45,926 nt of DNA from an uncultured bacterium (GTDB taxonomy: Bacteria > Patescibacteriota > Minisyncoccia > Moranbacterales > GWC2-37-73): contig CAIOVI010000038.1 of assembly GCA_903861715.1 (NCBI GenBank), forward strand, positions 1-45,926. Reading direction: 5' to 3'. The notes under the pieces were generated by a model. The model was not told where the DNA came from and searched no databases. It saw nothing but the letters and a program-made list of their open reading frames with translations. How positions within the stretch are numbered: position 1 is the stretch's first letter; the number at the start of each line of letters is the position of its first letter. Of this stretch, positions 17,656 through 27,772 are shown in pieces. The position numbers and the translations under genes were made by a program.

Positions 17656-18108
17656 ATGAAAATGTTGAAAAAAAATAAAAAAAGATTTTTGCTATTGGGT
17701 CTTTTCTCCTCAGGAATAGTTTTCTTTTTGATGTTTTCAATTTTTTGGACAGCAAAAGCGGATGCCGCTGGTGGAATTGTCCCGTGCGGAACTGGTCAGA
17801 CTATGTGCACTCTTTGTGACCTAATAAAGGGAATTAATAATATTGTTCAATATCTTTTAAGAATTGCCATTGGGTTGGCGTTGACAATTTTCACCGTGGC
17901 TGGGGTGATGTATATTGTTTCAGTTGGAGATTCTGGCACAATTGAAACGGCTAAGGGTGCGATGAAAAATGCCGCCATTGGTTTTGTGGTTATTTTAGCA
18001 GCCTGGCTGATGGTGAATACTTTGCTGTTGGTGATTGGGGCAAATTCAAACTTGGGAGTAGCTGGCGTGACTAGCTGGGGAAACTTTGATTGCACAGCTT
18101 CAAATTAA
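17656..18108 (+). CDS. TrbC/VirB2-like pilin protein
   Basis: Signal/TM then LLRIAIGLALTIFTVAGVMYIVSVGDSGTIETAKGAMKNAAIGFVVILAAWLMVNTLL. Confidence 0.8.
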   Translation: MKMLKKNKKRFLLLGLFSSGIVFFLMFSIFWTAKADAAGGIVPCGTGQTMCTLCDLIKGINNIVQYLLRIAIGLALTIFTVAGVMYIVSVGDSGTIETAKGAMKNAAIGFVVILAAWLMVNTLLLVIGANSNLGVAGVTSWGNFDCTASN

Positions 18109-18158
18109 GAATAGAATAAAAATATTTTTTGGAAATTAAATTTTTTAAAATAGCGGAT

Positions 18159-19193
18159 ATGAAAATGAAATATTTTTTGGCAATGCTTGTGTTTGGCTTA
18201 ACTTTTTTGTTGCAGCCACATTCTGCTTTTGCAGCAAGGTGTGATAGTAATGCGGGGTATAAATGTCAAAGCAATTGTCTTAATGCTGACACGCTCACGG
18301 GCTTGTTTGAAGATTGTTCAGGTGGCGATGTTTGCTGTAAGGGATCAGTTGAAATTACGCCAGGCGTTTGTTCGGGCAACAGCACTAATTCGGCTGGAAC
18401 TTGCAAAAATATTTGTGCAAACAATGAAATTGCAGATGGCGTTTGCACGGCTCAAAGTGGAGCCGATTATGCTAATCAAAATTGTTGTGTTGTGAAAGTG
18501 GTAGCAACAGCTGGGATGTGTGTAGGCACCAGTACAAAAGTTGGGGGAGCTTGCAGGTCAAATTGCGCCACAGCCGAAAAAGTTGATGGAACTTGCACGG
18601 CTCAAAGTGGAGCCGATTATGCTAATCAAAATTGTTGCGTGTCCACTTCTGCGACTGCCAATGGGGGAGATTCAAGTGGCACAACCTTCACGAACCCTTT
18701 GGCCTTTAACACTGTTGAAGAGTTGTTGACTAGAATCATGACCACAGTGCAAAAAATTATTGTCACGCTGGCCCTGGTCACGATGTTGATTGGTGCGTTG
18801 CTTTATGTGACTTCAGCAGGAGCTGAAAAACAAGTGACTCAGGCCAAGGAAGCGATTTCGGCCGCCTTGATTGGACTAGCCCTTGGAATTGCAGCTCCGT
18901 CAATGCTAAAGGAACTTTCTAACATTTTAGGCTGGAATTCAACCAATAGCACCGTTAGCAATTCGCTCACGCTTTCAGCTATTGCAATTAATGTTTTGAA
19001 TTTTTTGTTGGGTATTTTTGGAATTTTGTCTTTGATTATGATGATTATTGGGGCGAGCCTGTATTTGACTTCAGCCGGGGATGAAGATCGGATTGACAAA
19101 GGCAAGGATATCTTCAAATATGCAGTGCTGGGAATTATTGTGGCGATGTCAGCCATGGTGCTGCTGCGTCAAATTGCGGTTTTCTTTGTGTAA
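18159..19193 (+). CDS. secreted Cys-rich protein with two fused VirB2-like two-TM domains
   Basis: Signal peptide; Cys-rich modules including CVGTSTKVGGACRSNCATAEKVDGTCTAQSGADYANQNCCV; then LYVTSAGAEKQVTQAKEAISAALIGLALG and LYLTSAGDEDRIDKGKDIFKYAVLGIIVAM. Start chosen within ORF 18129..19193. Confidence 0.75.
   Translation: MKMKYFLAMLVFGLTFLLQPHSAFAARCDSNAGYKCQSNCLNADTLTGLFEDCSGGDVCCKGSVEITPGVCSGNSTNSAGTCKNICANNEIADGVCTAQSGADYANQNCCVVKVVATAGMCVGTSTKVGGACRSNCATAEKVDGTCTAQSGADYANQNCCVSTSATANGGDSSGTTFTNPLAFNTVEELLTRIMTTVQKIIVTLALVTMLIGALLYVTSAGAEKQVTQAKEAISAALIGLALGIAAPSMLKELSNILGWNSTNSTVSNSLTLSAIAINVLNFLLGIFGILSLIMMIIGASLYLTSAGDEDRIDKGKDIFKYAVLGIIVAMSAMVLLRQIAVFFV
18443..18487 (+). repeat. 45-bp perfect direct repeat inside the Cys-rich gene (second copy 18593-18637)
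   Basis: ttgcacggctcaaagtggagccgattatgctaatcaaaattgttg twice, offset 150 bp. Confidence 0.95.
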
Positions 19194-19278
19194 TTTTTGT
19201 TTTTTTGATGGAGAAAAAAATCCTTCAAAAAACAGTGAGAAAAATAGAAACATAAAAATATAAATAAAAAACAAAAAA

Positions 19279-19728
19279 ATGCTGATCAATGTTCCTCAAT
19301 ATATCGATGTTGAAGATAAAGTCGCTGGGCCGCTTACTTTAAAGCAGCTTGGTTGGATGTTGGCAATGGGAATCATTCTGCTGATTTTGTGGAACGTTTT
19401 TTCAGGAATAGTTTTTTTTGTGATTGCCTTGCCAATTGCGCTTTTGTTTTTGGCGCTGACTTTCTACAAGCCCTATGGTCAACCCTTGGGAAGTTTTGTG
19501 ATTTTTGCTTTTTTGTATTATTTTAGGCCCAAAATATACACCTGGAAAAGAACGCCAGAAAGAGAGCAGTTTATCCCGAAAGTTACTAGCTCTAACGAAG
19601 TTCAGGCTGTTAGCAAACAAATGACCGCTGAAAATTTGAGGGGCTTGGCCCAGCTGCTGGATAGCGAGGGAGCAAATCACAGCGAAAATGTGGATGAAAT
19701 TTTGAAGAAGCACAATCCAAAAAAATAA
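19279..19728 (+). CDS. PrgI-family T4SS membrane protein (VirB3-like role)
   Basis: INVPQYIDVEDKVAGPLTLKQLGWMLAMGI... FYKPYGQPLGSFVIFAFLYYFRPKIYTWKR. Confidence 0.85.
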   Translation: MLINVPQYIDVEDKVAGPLTLKQLGWMLAMGIILLILWNVFSGIVFFVIALPIALLFLALTFYKPYGQPLGSFVIFAFLYYFRPKIYTWKRTPEREQFIPKVTSSNEVQAVSKQMTAENLRGLAQLLDSEGANHSENVDEILKKHNPKK

Positions 19729-19833
19729 AAGAATTCGTGCTATAATGGGTTTGGCCAGAAGAATAAAAATTATTATAAATTCGGTTGCCTCTCTTGAATT
19801 TTTTCAGAGATGTTAATCTCATTTTAAGTGTAA

Positions 19834-20523
19834 ATGGAATCATTGCATTCAAAAAGCTTGACAACTAAAACTGGTGATGGCCTGAGCACGCAAAAATATG
19901 TTGACGTGGAAGAAGTTAGGGATGGCGTGATTGTGCTTAAAAATGGCTCCTTGCGGGCAGTTTTGTTGGTGTCTTCCATAAATTTTGATCTCAAGGCAAC
20001 CGAAGAACAAGATTCAATCATCAGTCAATATCAAAATTTTTTAAATTCATTGGATTTTCCAATTCAAATTGTGGTTAGTTCCCGCAAACTTAACATCAAA
20101 CCGTATTTGGATTATTTGAAAAAAAAGGAAACGCAGTTGACCAATGATTTGCTGCGATTGCAATTGGCGGAATATCAAAATTTCATTAAAAATCTCACGG
20201 ATGTTTCCAATATCATGTCTAAGTTTTTCTATGTAGTCGTGCCTTTTTATCCCACGGAAAGTGTGGGAGGCGGCTTGTTGGACAAATTATTTGGAGCCAC
20301 AAATTCGAAGTTGGCAGTTTCCAAAAGAAGAGAGCTTTTTGACACTTATAAAAATCAGCTTTGGCAACGCCTTGATCACATTAGTGCGGGTCTTTCTGGA
20401 ACAGGTGTGCAAGTGGCGGCGCTTGGCACAGAGGAGATTATTGAACTTTTGTATAACTCCTACAATCCATCGACGCATAACAATATGATTATTAAAGATA
20501 CGGATAAGATTGAGCTAAGTTAA
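19834..20523 (+). CDS. TraC/VirB4 N-terminal-domain-like protein, separate polypeptide
   Basis: YVDVEEVRDGVIVLKNGSLRAVLLVSSINFDLKATEEQDSIISQYQNFLNSLDFPIQIVV; immediately upstream of the VirB4 ATPase. Confidence 0.75.
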   Translation: MESLHSKSLTTKTGDGLSTQKYVDVEEVRDGVIVLKNGSLRAVLLVSSINFDLKATEEQDSIISQYQNFLNSLDFPIQIVVSSRKLNIKPYLDYLKKKETQLTNDLLRLQLAEYQNFIKNLTDVSNIMSKFFYVVVPFYPTESVGGGLLDKLFGATNSKLAVSKRRELFDTYKNQLWQRLDHISAGLSGTGVQVAALGTEEIIELLYNSYNPSTHNNMIIKDTDKIELS

Positions 20524-20538
20524 TAATAAAAAACAAAA

Positions 20539-22359
20539 ATGTTCGGAATTAATCAGAATAAAAATTCAAATATTCAGCGAGACGAACTTTTGCAAAGCGA
20601 AGATTTGTATCGACAGGGGGTAGCGACAATCAAGGACCTGATTGCGCCAGCCGCCATGAAGTTTGGGGCAAATTATTTGCAAGTGGGTGAAACTTTTGCT
20701 CGCACTTCTTTTATTGTGGCCTATCCTCGCTATCTGCACACTAATTGGTTTTCTCCGATCATCAATATTGATTTTGCGATGGACGTTGCCATGTTTGTTC
20801 ATCCAATTGCGACAGCTGAAATTTTGAAAAATTTGCGCAAGAGTTCCACTCAAGTGCAATCGCAGATTCACATTGAAGAAGCGGGCGGCAAAATAAGGGA
20901 TCCTATTTTGGAAACCGCTTTGCAAGACATTGAAGATCTCAGAGATCGTTTGCAGCAAGGCACTGAAAAATTTTTCCGCTTCGGAATTTATATGACAGTT
21001 TATGGAAAAACCTTAGAAGAAGTGGAGAAATCCTGCATGGAAATTGAGGCAATTCTGGAAGCGCAGCTGGTTTACATCAAGCCAGCAGTGCTCAAAGTTG
21101 AACAAGGATTTTCTTCAACTCTGCCACTGGCCAACGATGAGCTTGACGTGGCCAACAATCTGAATACCTCACCGCTTTCGACAACTTTCCCTTTTGTGTC
21201 GGCCGACCTTTCTTCTAATGAAGGAATTTTATATGGTATTAATCGGCACAACAACAGTTTGATTTTGTTTGATCGCTTCAAAATGGAAAATGCCAATATG
21301 GTGGTGTTCGCAAAATCTGGAGGTGGAAAAAGTTATACTATTAAATTGGAATTGTTCAGGTCATTGATGGTCGGCACCAATGTGATTGTGATTGATCCAG
21401 AAAATGAATACAAGTATCTGTGCGAAACTGTGGGCGGAACTTTCATCAAGCTGTCACTCAATTCTCCTTATCATTTGAATCCTTTTGACCTTCCGCAAAC
21501 TGGAGAAGATGAAGATACGGAAGATGTGCTGCGAAGCAACATTGCCAGTTTGATTGGTTTGCTTCACCTGATGCTCGGAGCAGTCACCCCAGAGGAAGAT
21601 TCAATTCTCGACTTGGCCATCAGGGAAACTTATGCTATGCGTGATATCACAACCCAAAGCAATTTTAAAGCTCTTAATTCGAGTTCTTTTCCGACTATGT
21701 CAGATCTTTATGAAGTAATCAGAAATTCTGAAGGTGGTGATTCGTTGGCTAAACGTTTAGAGAAATACACTGAAGGAATTTTTGCTGGGGTGCTTAACCA
21801 TGCAACTAACGTGCAGATTAACAATCAGTTGGTGGTTTTTAACATCAGAGACCTGGAAGATCAACTTCGTCCGATTGCGATGTATACCATCTTGCAATTT
21901 ATTTGGAATGAAATGCGCAGCACCTTGAAAAAGCGCATCATCGTGGTTGATGAGGCTTGGGTAATGATGCAAAATGAAGATGCGGCTTCTTTTCTGTTTG
22001 GCATCGCCAAGCGTTGTCGAAAATATTACACGGGACTAACTACCATCACTCAAGACATTGCAGACTTTATGTCTTCACGTTACGGCAAACCGATCGTGAC
22101 TAACTCTTCGTTGCAATTGCTCTTGCGTCAATCTCCGGCTGCCATCGACACGATTTCAGAAACTTTTTATCTGACTGAACAAGAAAAATTCTTGCTTTTG
22201 GAGAGTAATGTTGGCGAAGGCATTTTGTTTGCCGGAGCCAAACACGTGGCCATTAAAGTCATCGCTTCTTACACTGAAGACCAAATCATCACCTCTGACC
22301 CACGCCAATTGGTTGAAATCGAACAAGCCAAGCGGGATTTTGAAGAGGATGGTCAATAA
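20539..22359 (+). CDS. VirB4/TraC-family T4SS ATPase
   Basis: MVVFAKSGGGKSYTIKLELFRSLMVGTNVIVIDPENEYKYL (Walker A), RIIVVDEAWVMMQ (Walker B), TTITQDIADFMSSRYGKPIVTNSSLQLLLRQ. Confidence 0.93.
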   Translation: MFGINQNKNSNIQRDELLQSEDLYRQGVATIKDLIAPAAMKFGANYLQVGETFARTSFIVAYPRYLHTNWFSPIINIDFAMDVAMFVHPIATAEILKNLRKSSTQVQSQIHIEEAGGKIRDPILETALQDIEDLRDRLQQGTEKFFRFGIYMTVYGKTLEEVEKSCMEIEAILEAQLVYIKPAVLKVEQGFSSTLPLANDELDVANNLNTSPLSTTFPFVSADLSSNEGILYGINRHNNSLILFDRFKMENANMVVFAKSGGGKSYTIKLELFRSLMVGTNVIVIDPENEYKYLCETVGGTFIKLSLNSPYHLNPFDLPQTGEDEDTEDVLRSNIASLIGLLHLMLGAVTPEEDSILDLAIRETYAMRDITTQSNFKALNSSSFPTMSDLYEVIRNSEGGDSLAKRLEKYTEGIFAGVLNHATNVQINNQLVVFNIRDLEDQLRPIAMYTILQFIWNEMRSTLKKRIIVVDEAWVMMQNEDAASFLFGIAKRCRKYYTGLTTITQDIADFMSSRYGKPIVTNSSLQLLLRQSPAAIDTISETFYLTEQEKFLLLESNVGEGILFAGAKHVAIKVIASYTEDQIITSDPRQLVEIEQAKRDFEEDGQ

Positions 22360-22442
22360 AATTTGTATAATTTTAAAAATTTTTAATCTAAAATGAGATT
22401 TGGAATGCCCAGTTTTGAATTTTTAGATTAGTCTCGGCTTTT

Positions 22443-23045
22443 ATGGTTGATATTGTGACGGCTTATAAAAATAAAAATAAATTAGAAGCGGCAAGACTTC
22501 AGGCTGCTCATTTAAAAGCGTCGGAAAAATCAGAAAACAATCCACAAGCGTCGGTTGCTGACGGAAATCATCCGGATAGACTTGCCGCAGCGCGCAGAAG
22601 CATGAGGCAAAACATTAAGAGCACAGCAAAGACGGCGAAAAAACTTTCCAAAATTGGAGCAGTCGCGTCTTTACTGAAAGAGGCGAATATGCTTTTGGAT
22701 ATGCCTTTCGTTGCAGCCTTGGGAGCGGCTGTTTTGAAGGACGCCTTGGATTTGGCTGATTTTGCAACGGTTATTTTGCCGATGTTGTTTTCAGCTTTTT
22801 GTTCAATTTTCATTTTTATGATGCTTCTTTTGGTTGGAGCTGGGGGTAAAAGAAAAATGGCGAGCAATATGATTAAAAAAGGATTGGTCGTGATAGGTGG
22901 TGGGGTTTTTGATGCTGTTCCAGGTTTGGATTTGTTTCCCATCGAAACAGCCACAGTGCTGGCGATTTATTTGATGACTTTGTATGAACGAGTGGAAGCA
23001 AAAGAAGCGGCGAGAGCGGAAGAGGCGCTAGCTTTTCAGGGTTAG
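22443..23045 (+). CDS. predicted membrane protein, possibly T4SS-associated
   Basis: Basic Ala-rich N-terminus plus hydrophobic segments, co-directional after VirB4. Confidence 0.55.
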   Translation: MVDIVTAYKNKNKLEAARLQAAHLKASEKSENNPQASVADGNHPDRLAAARRSMRQNIKSTAKTAKKLSKIGAVASLLKEANMLLDMPFVAALGAAVLKDALDLADFATVILPMLFSAFCSIFIFMMLLLVGAGGKRKMASNMIKKGLVVIGGGVFDAVPGLDLFPIETATVLAIYLMTLYERVEAKEAARAEEALAFQG

Positions 23046-23129
23046 TAAATTTGAATGAGCTAAGTTAACTTCCAAGTGTCAGACGTAGTCCAAAAATAAA
23101 CAAATTATTAAAATTCTAAATCTAAATTT

Positions 23130-23152
23130 CCCTGCCTACCGGACAGGTAGGC
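23130..23152. repeat. family D short palindrome
   Basis: CCCTGCCTACCGGACAGGTAGGC; relatives at 12093-12115 and 26010-26030. Confidence 0.6.
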
Positions 23153-23252
23153 AATTTCTAATAAAAGCTAAAATCTAAATGTCGAAAAATAAGATTTAAG
23201 TTCCTAAATTTTATTTGAAATTAAGATTTAGAAATTAGTCATTAACGCGCGT

Positions 23253-24779
23253 ATGTCTTCAAAAATTTTTTCAGCGGCGACAATTGGGCTGGAAGGAGAA
23301 GTGGTGGAGGTGGAAGTTGACGTGCTGGGATCAGGCCTGCACAATTTTTCGATTGTGGGCTTGCCAGACACAGCCGTCAAAGAATCACGCGACCGAGTGA
23401 GTAGCGCCATCAAGAATAGCGGTTTCAGGCCGCCCCATCAATGTGGCCGCATCACGGTCAATTTGGCCCCGGCTGATTTGCCGAAGGCTAGTTCGATGTA
23501 TGACTTGCCAATTGCAGTTGGACTTTTGGTAGCCACCAAACAACTGCAGTTTGATCACAAAAGCAAAATGGTGGTGGGGGAACTTTCTTTGGATGGCCGA
23601 ATCCGCAGCGTGCAAGGAATTTTGTCGATTGCTCTTTTGGCCAAAGAGAAAGGTTTTAAAGAACTTTATGTGCCAGCTGAAAATGCTAGTGAAGCGAGCG
23701 TGGTTAAAGGACTTCAGATTGTGCCAGTCGAAAATCTTTATGGCTTGGCGGATCATTTTTTGGGCAACAAGGTGATTGACTATTTTCCAACCATTGATTG
23801 CGAAAATCTTTTTCAATGTTTGGAATATGAAGCTGACATGTCACACATCAGCGGGCAAGAACATGCCAAGCGAGCGCTGGAAATTGCGGCAGCTGGCGGG
23901 CACAACGTGATTCTCAATGGACCCCCAGGCTCAGGCAAAACACTGCTGGCCAAAACCATGCCGACAATTTTGCCACGGCTGACTTTTGGAGAATCTTTGG
24001 AAATAACTAAAATCTTTTCAGTGGCCGGCAAATTGAAAAGAGGTCAAGGGCTCGTGCTGGACAGGCCATACCGCTGCCCGCACCATAGCGCTAGCGCAGT
24101 TTCACTGGTTGGCGGTGGAACTTTTCCGCGTCCAGGGGAAATAAGCTTGGCGCATCGAGGCGTGCTTTTTTTGGATGAATTTGCTGAATTTCCAAAAAAT
24201 GTGCTGGAAAATTTGCGCCAGCCTTTGGAGGATGGTATCATAACAATCTCCAGGGCCAAAGGTTCGCTGCTTTTTCCAGCCAAATTTGTGCTGGTTGCAG
24301 CCATGAATCCTTGCTATTGCGGCAATGCCACTGACCCTGAAAAAATTTGCGTTTGCACCCCAGCTCAGATTTTGCGATATCGTCAAAAAATTTCTGGTCC
24401 AATTTTGGACAGAATTGATTTGCATATTGAAGTTCCGCGGCTTAGTTTTGACAAATTGGCTGAGAAAAATCAGGGCGAAAAAAGTGCGGACATTCGCAAG
24501 CGGGTTGAGAGCGCTCGCAAAATTCAGGCTAGACGTTTTGAAAATTTGAACATCATTACCAACAGTGAAATGTCTTCAGACCAAATCAAAACTTTTTGCC
24601 AATTGGATGAGCAGTCAAAAAATTTGTTGCGCGGCGCAGTTTCAGCCATGAAATTGAGCGCTCGCGGTTATCATCGCATCATTAAAATTGCTCGAACAAT
24701 TGCTGATTTGGCTGGCGAGGAAAAAATTGCCCAGATGCATATTGCTGAAGCAATTCAATATCGGTTTAAGGCGGATTGA
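23253..24779 (+). CDS. YifB/ComM-family Mg-chelatase-like AAA+ ATPase
   Basis: VEVDVLGSGLHNFSIVGLPDTAVKESRDRV, NVILNGPPGSGKTLLAKTMPTILP, FLDEFAEFPKNVLENLRQPLEDG, AAMNPCYCG. Confidence 0.94.
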   Translation: MSSKIFSAATIGLEGEVVEVEVDVLGSGLHNFSIVGLPDTAVKESRDRVSSAIKNSGFRPPHQCGRITVNLAPADLPKASSMYDLPIAVGLLVATKQLQFDHKSKMVVGELSLDGRIRSVQGILSIALLAKEKGFKELYVPAENASEASVVKGLQIVPVENLYGLADHFLGNKVIDYFPTIDCENLFQCLEYEADMSHISGQEHAKRALEIAAAGGHNVILNGPPGSGKTLLAKTMPTILPRLTFGESLEITKIFSVAGKLKRGQGLVLDRPYRCPHHSASAVSLVGGGTFPRPGEISLAHRGVLFLDEFAEFPKNVLENLRQPLEDGIITISRAKGSLLFPAKFVLVAAMNPCYCGNATDPEKICVCTPAQILRYRQKISGPILDRIDLHIEVPRLSFDKLAEKNQGEKSADIRKRVESARKIQARRFENLNIITNSEMSSDQIKTFCQLDEQSKNLLRGAVSAMKLSARGYHRIIKIARTIADLAGEEKIAQMHIAEAIQYRFKAD

Positions 24780-24999
24780 GCGCGCGCCCGCTAGAGGTGA
24801 AAATTTTTAAATGGTGTTTCGTTTGCATACGTTCTTATTTTTATCCCAGTGAAAGTGTTTTTTAGCTCTTGGAATTTTTTGACACCAAGGTAAACCACTT
24901 TCAAGCGAAAAAATAAAAAGCATGCTTGCTCAAATAAGCGACACTAATATTTTTCGTAGATCCGTTATTCATTTGTAGGTTCGCATCGGAAATAAAAAT

Positions 25000-25971
25000 A
25001 TGCCTTCAAAAAAAAGATTCACAAAAAAACAAATATTTTTTATTTTGCTGCTACTTGGATTGGGAGCTCTTTTTTTTCAGCGCAATTTTTTTGGCAATCC
25101 TCGAGAAAGTCAAACTTTTGGAGCTGCTGCAGAAAAAAAGGTGACACTGTCAGATGGCGGATTTTTTTTTGAAGTTTCTTCGCAGACAGCAACAGTTGGC
25201 GATTTTTTACAAGAGCAAAAAATAAAACTTTCTGACCATGACATGGTGTATCCACAAGTGGATGAAAAAGTCTTTAGTGGTTCAAATATCATTATTCAAA
25301 GAGCCAAGAAAATTACGATCAAAGAAGGCGGCAAAAGTCGAGATGTCTATTCTCTGCAAAGCACGGTTGAGCAGGCGATTTGGGAAAACAAGGACATTGT
25401 GCTGGGCGATGATGATATTACGCTTCCAAGTAGGCAAACTCTGCTTAAAAATGACCTGAAAATTGCAGTCACGCATGTGCTTATCAAAGAGGAGGTTAAA
25501 GACGAACCAATTGCTTTTAAAACCGTGACAAATGAAGATGACAAATTGGGTTGGCGTATCAAAAAAACCACTCAAAAAGGCGTGGCTGGCAATCGCCAAG
25601 TGAAATATAAAGTTGTTTTATACGATGGCAAAGAAATTTCACGCAAAGTTTTGGAAAAAAATGTAACTCAGGATCCAGTGGATGAAATTGTGACGCAAGG
25701 AACTTTTGTGAAAACTGGCAAATCCTATAGCGGCGTTTCAAGTTGGTATGCTTACACAGGGACAATGGCGGCGGCAAACCCCTGGCTTCCAATGGGAAGT
25801 TATGTTAAAGTCACCAACAAGGACAATAGCAAGTCAGTGATTGTCAAAATCAATGATCGTGGACCGTTTGGCAATGGTCGCATTATTGACTTGGATAAAG
25901 TGGCGTTTGAAAAGATAGCGTCGCTTGGTCAAGGCACCGCGAATATCAAAATGGAAGTCGTGCTGAATTAG
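25000..25971 (+). CDS. DUF348/G5-like plus RlpA/3D double-psi beta-barrel cell-wall protein
   Basis: TM anchor, DUF348-like repeats, G5-like GWRIKKTTQKGVAGNRQVKYKVVLYDGKEISRKVL, DPBB SSWYAYTGTMAAANPWLPMGSYVKVTNKDNSKSVIVKINDRGPFGNGRIIDLDKVAFEKI. Confidence 0.85.
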   Translation: MPSKKRFTKKQIFFILLLLGLGALFFQRNFFGNPRESQTFGAAAEKKVTLSDGGFFFEVSSQTATVGDFLQEQKIKLSDHDMVYPQVDEKVFSGSNIIIQRAKKITIKEGGKSRDVYSLQSTVEQAIWENKDIVLGDDDITLPSRQTLLKNDLKIAVTHVLIKEEVKDEPIAFKTVTNEDDKLGWRIKKTTQKGVAGNRQVKYKVVLYDGKEISRKVLEKNVTQDPVDEIVTQGTFVKTGKSYSGVSSWYAYTGTMAAANPWLPMGSYVKVTNKDNSKSVIVKINDRGPFGNGRIIDLDKVAFEKIASLGQGTANIKMEVVLN

Positions 25972-26112
25972 TTTATAGTTTTTAATTTTGTAAATATCCT
26001 ACGAATTCACCTGCCTACCGGCAGGCAGGCTAATATACGAATGTAAGTTTAATACTATTGGAATTATTAGTATATTCGTAAAGGATTAGTAAATTCGTGG
26101 GGAAATAATTTT

Positions 26113-26931
26113 ATGGATATTATTGCAAAGAAGTCACTTGGACAAAATTTCTTGAAGGATGAGTCTGTCTTAAATCATATTATTGAATCCGCAAATCTTT
26201 CAAAAGACGATGTGGTGCTTGAAATTGGCCCTGGTCAGGGAGCGCTCACAGAAAAATTGGCCGATGTTTGCAAAAAGGTGATTGCGATTGAATTGGATGA
26301 AAGATTAGTTGAGGTATTGCATACTAAATTCGTAGGTAACAATCCGCCAGCTGGCGGAGTGGAAATAATTGCCGGTGATATTTTGAAAATCAATTTGCCG
26401 GAATTAATTATTGAGCATGGTTTAGATAAAACTGGTTATAAGGTGGTTGCTAATTTGCCCTACTACATTACTTCGCCGATTGTGCGCTTGTTGCTTGAAA
26501 CAAAATATCCACCAACTGAAATGGTTGTGATGGTGCAAAAAGAAGTGGCCGAAAGAATCGTGGCCAAGCCTGGCGCGATGAGTATCCTGGCAGTTTCGGT
26601 GCAATATTATGCCAAACCGGAATTTTTGTTCACAGTTTTCAAGCAGTCTTTTGAGCCGATGCCAAAAGTGGATAGTGCGATCATACGCATAACACAAAAC
26701 ATGGAGCATGGAACAATCACTAAAGAAGAAACAAAAAAGTTTTTCCGAATTGTCAGGGCCGGATTTTCTGCCAAACGCAAAACTTTGATCAATAATCTTT
26801 CCAATGGTTTGCAGCTGGAGAAAAAAGTGGTGGAAGAAAAACTCACGTCACTTGGATTTTCTCCCAACACTCGCGCCCAGGAATTGGGAGTGGAGGATTG
26901 GAGGAAGTTAATTATCAATTTATTTAAATAA
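26113..26931 (+). CDS. rsmA: 16S rRNA dimethyladenosine transferase
   Basis: KKSLGQNFLKDESVLNHII, VLEIGPGQGALTEKLA, VVANLPYYITSPIV. Confidence 0.95.
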   Translation: MDIIAKKSLGQNFLKDESVLNHIIESANLSKDDVVLEIGPGQGALTEKLADVCKKVIAIELDERLVEVLHTKFVGNNPPAGGVEIIAGDILKINLPELIIEHGLDKTGYKVVANLPYYITSPIVRLLLETKYPPTEMVVMVQKEVAERIVAKPGAMSILAVSVQYYAKPEFLFTVFKQSFEPMPKVDSAIIRITQNMEHGTITKEETKKFFRIVRAGFSAKRKTLINNLSNGLQLEKKVVEEKLTSLGFSPNTRAQELGVEDWRKLIINLFK

Positions 26932-26944
26932 AATATATAAAAAG

Positions 26945-26969
26945 CCCTAACAATTTCCAATTGTTAGGG
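26945..26969. terminator. bidirectional terminator between convergent genes
   Basis: CCCTAACAATT-tcc-AATTGTTAGGG. Confidence 0.75.
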
Positions 26970-26986
26970 TGGTTATAGTTGCTTGG

Positions 26987-27772
26987 TTACTTTTCAGCCA
27001 CGAAGATTGTGACTGGAAAATCATATTCAAAGTTGCCGTTGGCTTGCTTTTGAATATGCATCTTCTTTTTAATTTTGTTTGGTATTTTGGAAACAAAATC
27101 AGCCCATAGTTTGCTTTTTTCTTCTGGCATTTCTCCTGTCCCTTGTAGTTTTATTTTTGAAGAAAAACGGTTTTTGATTTCAATATGCCTGAAGCCGGCA
27201 TCGCGGAGCAGGTTAAGACATTCTTCTTCTGTGGGGAAAAATCTGTCTTCTTCGCCTTTGTTGCCTGCCAATTCATCCTTTAGATTTGCAATTTTGTTGT
27301 AGTAAGATTGTGTTTCTGAGGTTGTACAAAAGCTTACAAGAATATAGTGATTACTCTTTTTTAACACACGCAAAACTTCGCGTATGGCCAAAAGTTGTTT
27401 TTCTTTTTCAATATCATGAATTCCAAAACGAGTGATCACTAAATCGAAACGCTCACAAGCAAAAGGCATTTCACAAACATCGGCACAGATTTTTTCTGCT
27501 GCGACATCCGCCTGATCAAGCATTGCTTGGGAAAAATCAAGTAAACTAAGGTTGCAAGTTCTTCCAGACTTTTCAATTGCTTCTTTTAGGGCAATGCCAA
27601 CTTTGGCAGTGCCACACATAGCTTCCAGCACATCTAACTTCTTGGGTGGCTCTCCTATTTTTGCTATTTTAATTATTTCGCGTAGTTTGTCATCCCTGCG
27701 CAGACTTGCGTAGACGTCTCCATTCCAAGAGGACGCAATTTTGTTGTATCTTCTTAGTAATCCTGTGTTCAT
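26987..27772 (-). CDS. class I SAM-dependent methyltransferase
   Basis: LDVLEAMCGTAKVGIALKEAI, LSLLDFSQAMLDQA, FDLVITRFGIHDIEKEKQLLAIREVLRVLKKSNHYILVSF. Confidence 0.8.
   Translation of the reverse strand: MNTGLLRRYNKIASSWNGDVYASLRRDDKLREIIKIAKIGEPPKKLDVLEAMCGTAKVGIALKEAIEKSGRTCNLSLLDFSQAMLDQADVAAEKICADVCEMPFACERFDLVITRFGIHDIEKEKQLLAIREVLRVLKKSNHYILVSFCTTSETQSYYNKIANLKDELAGNKGEEDRFFPTEEECLNLLRDAGFRHIEIKNRFSSKIKLQGTGEMPEEKSKLWADFVSKIPNKIKKKMHIQKQANGNFEYDFPVTIFVAEK

Noticed and set aside
19834-22359. Frameshifted virB4 pseudogene
   Set aside because: Both ORFs have clean starts and stops with a short intergenic spacer and no residual coding in other frames.
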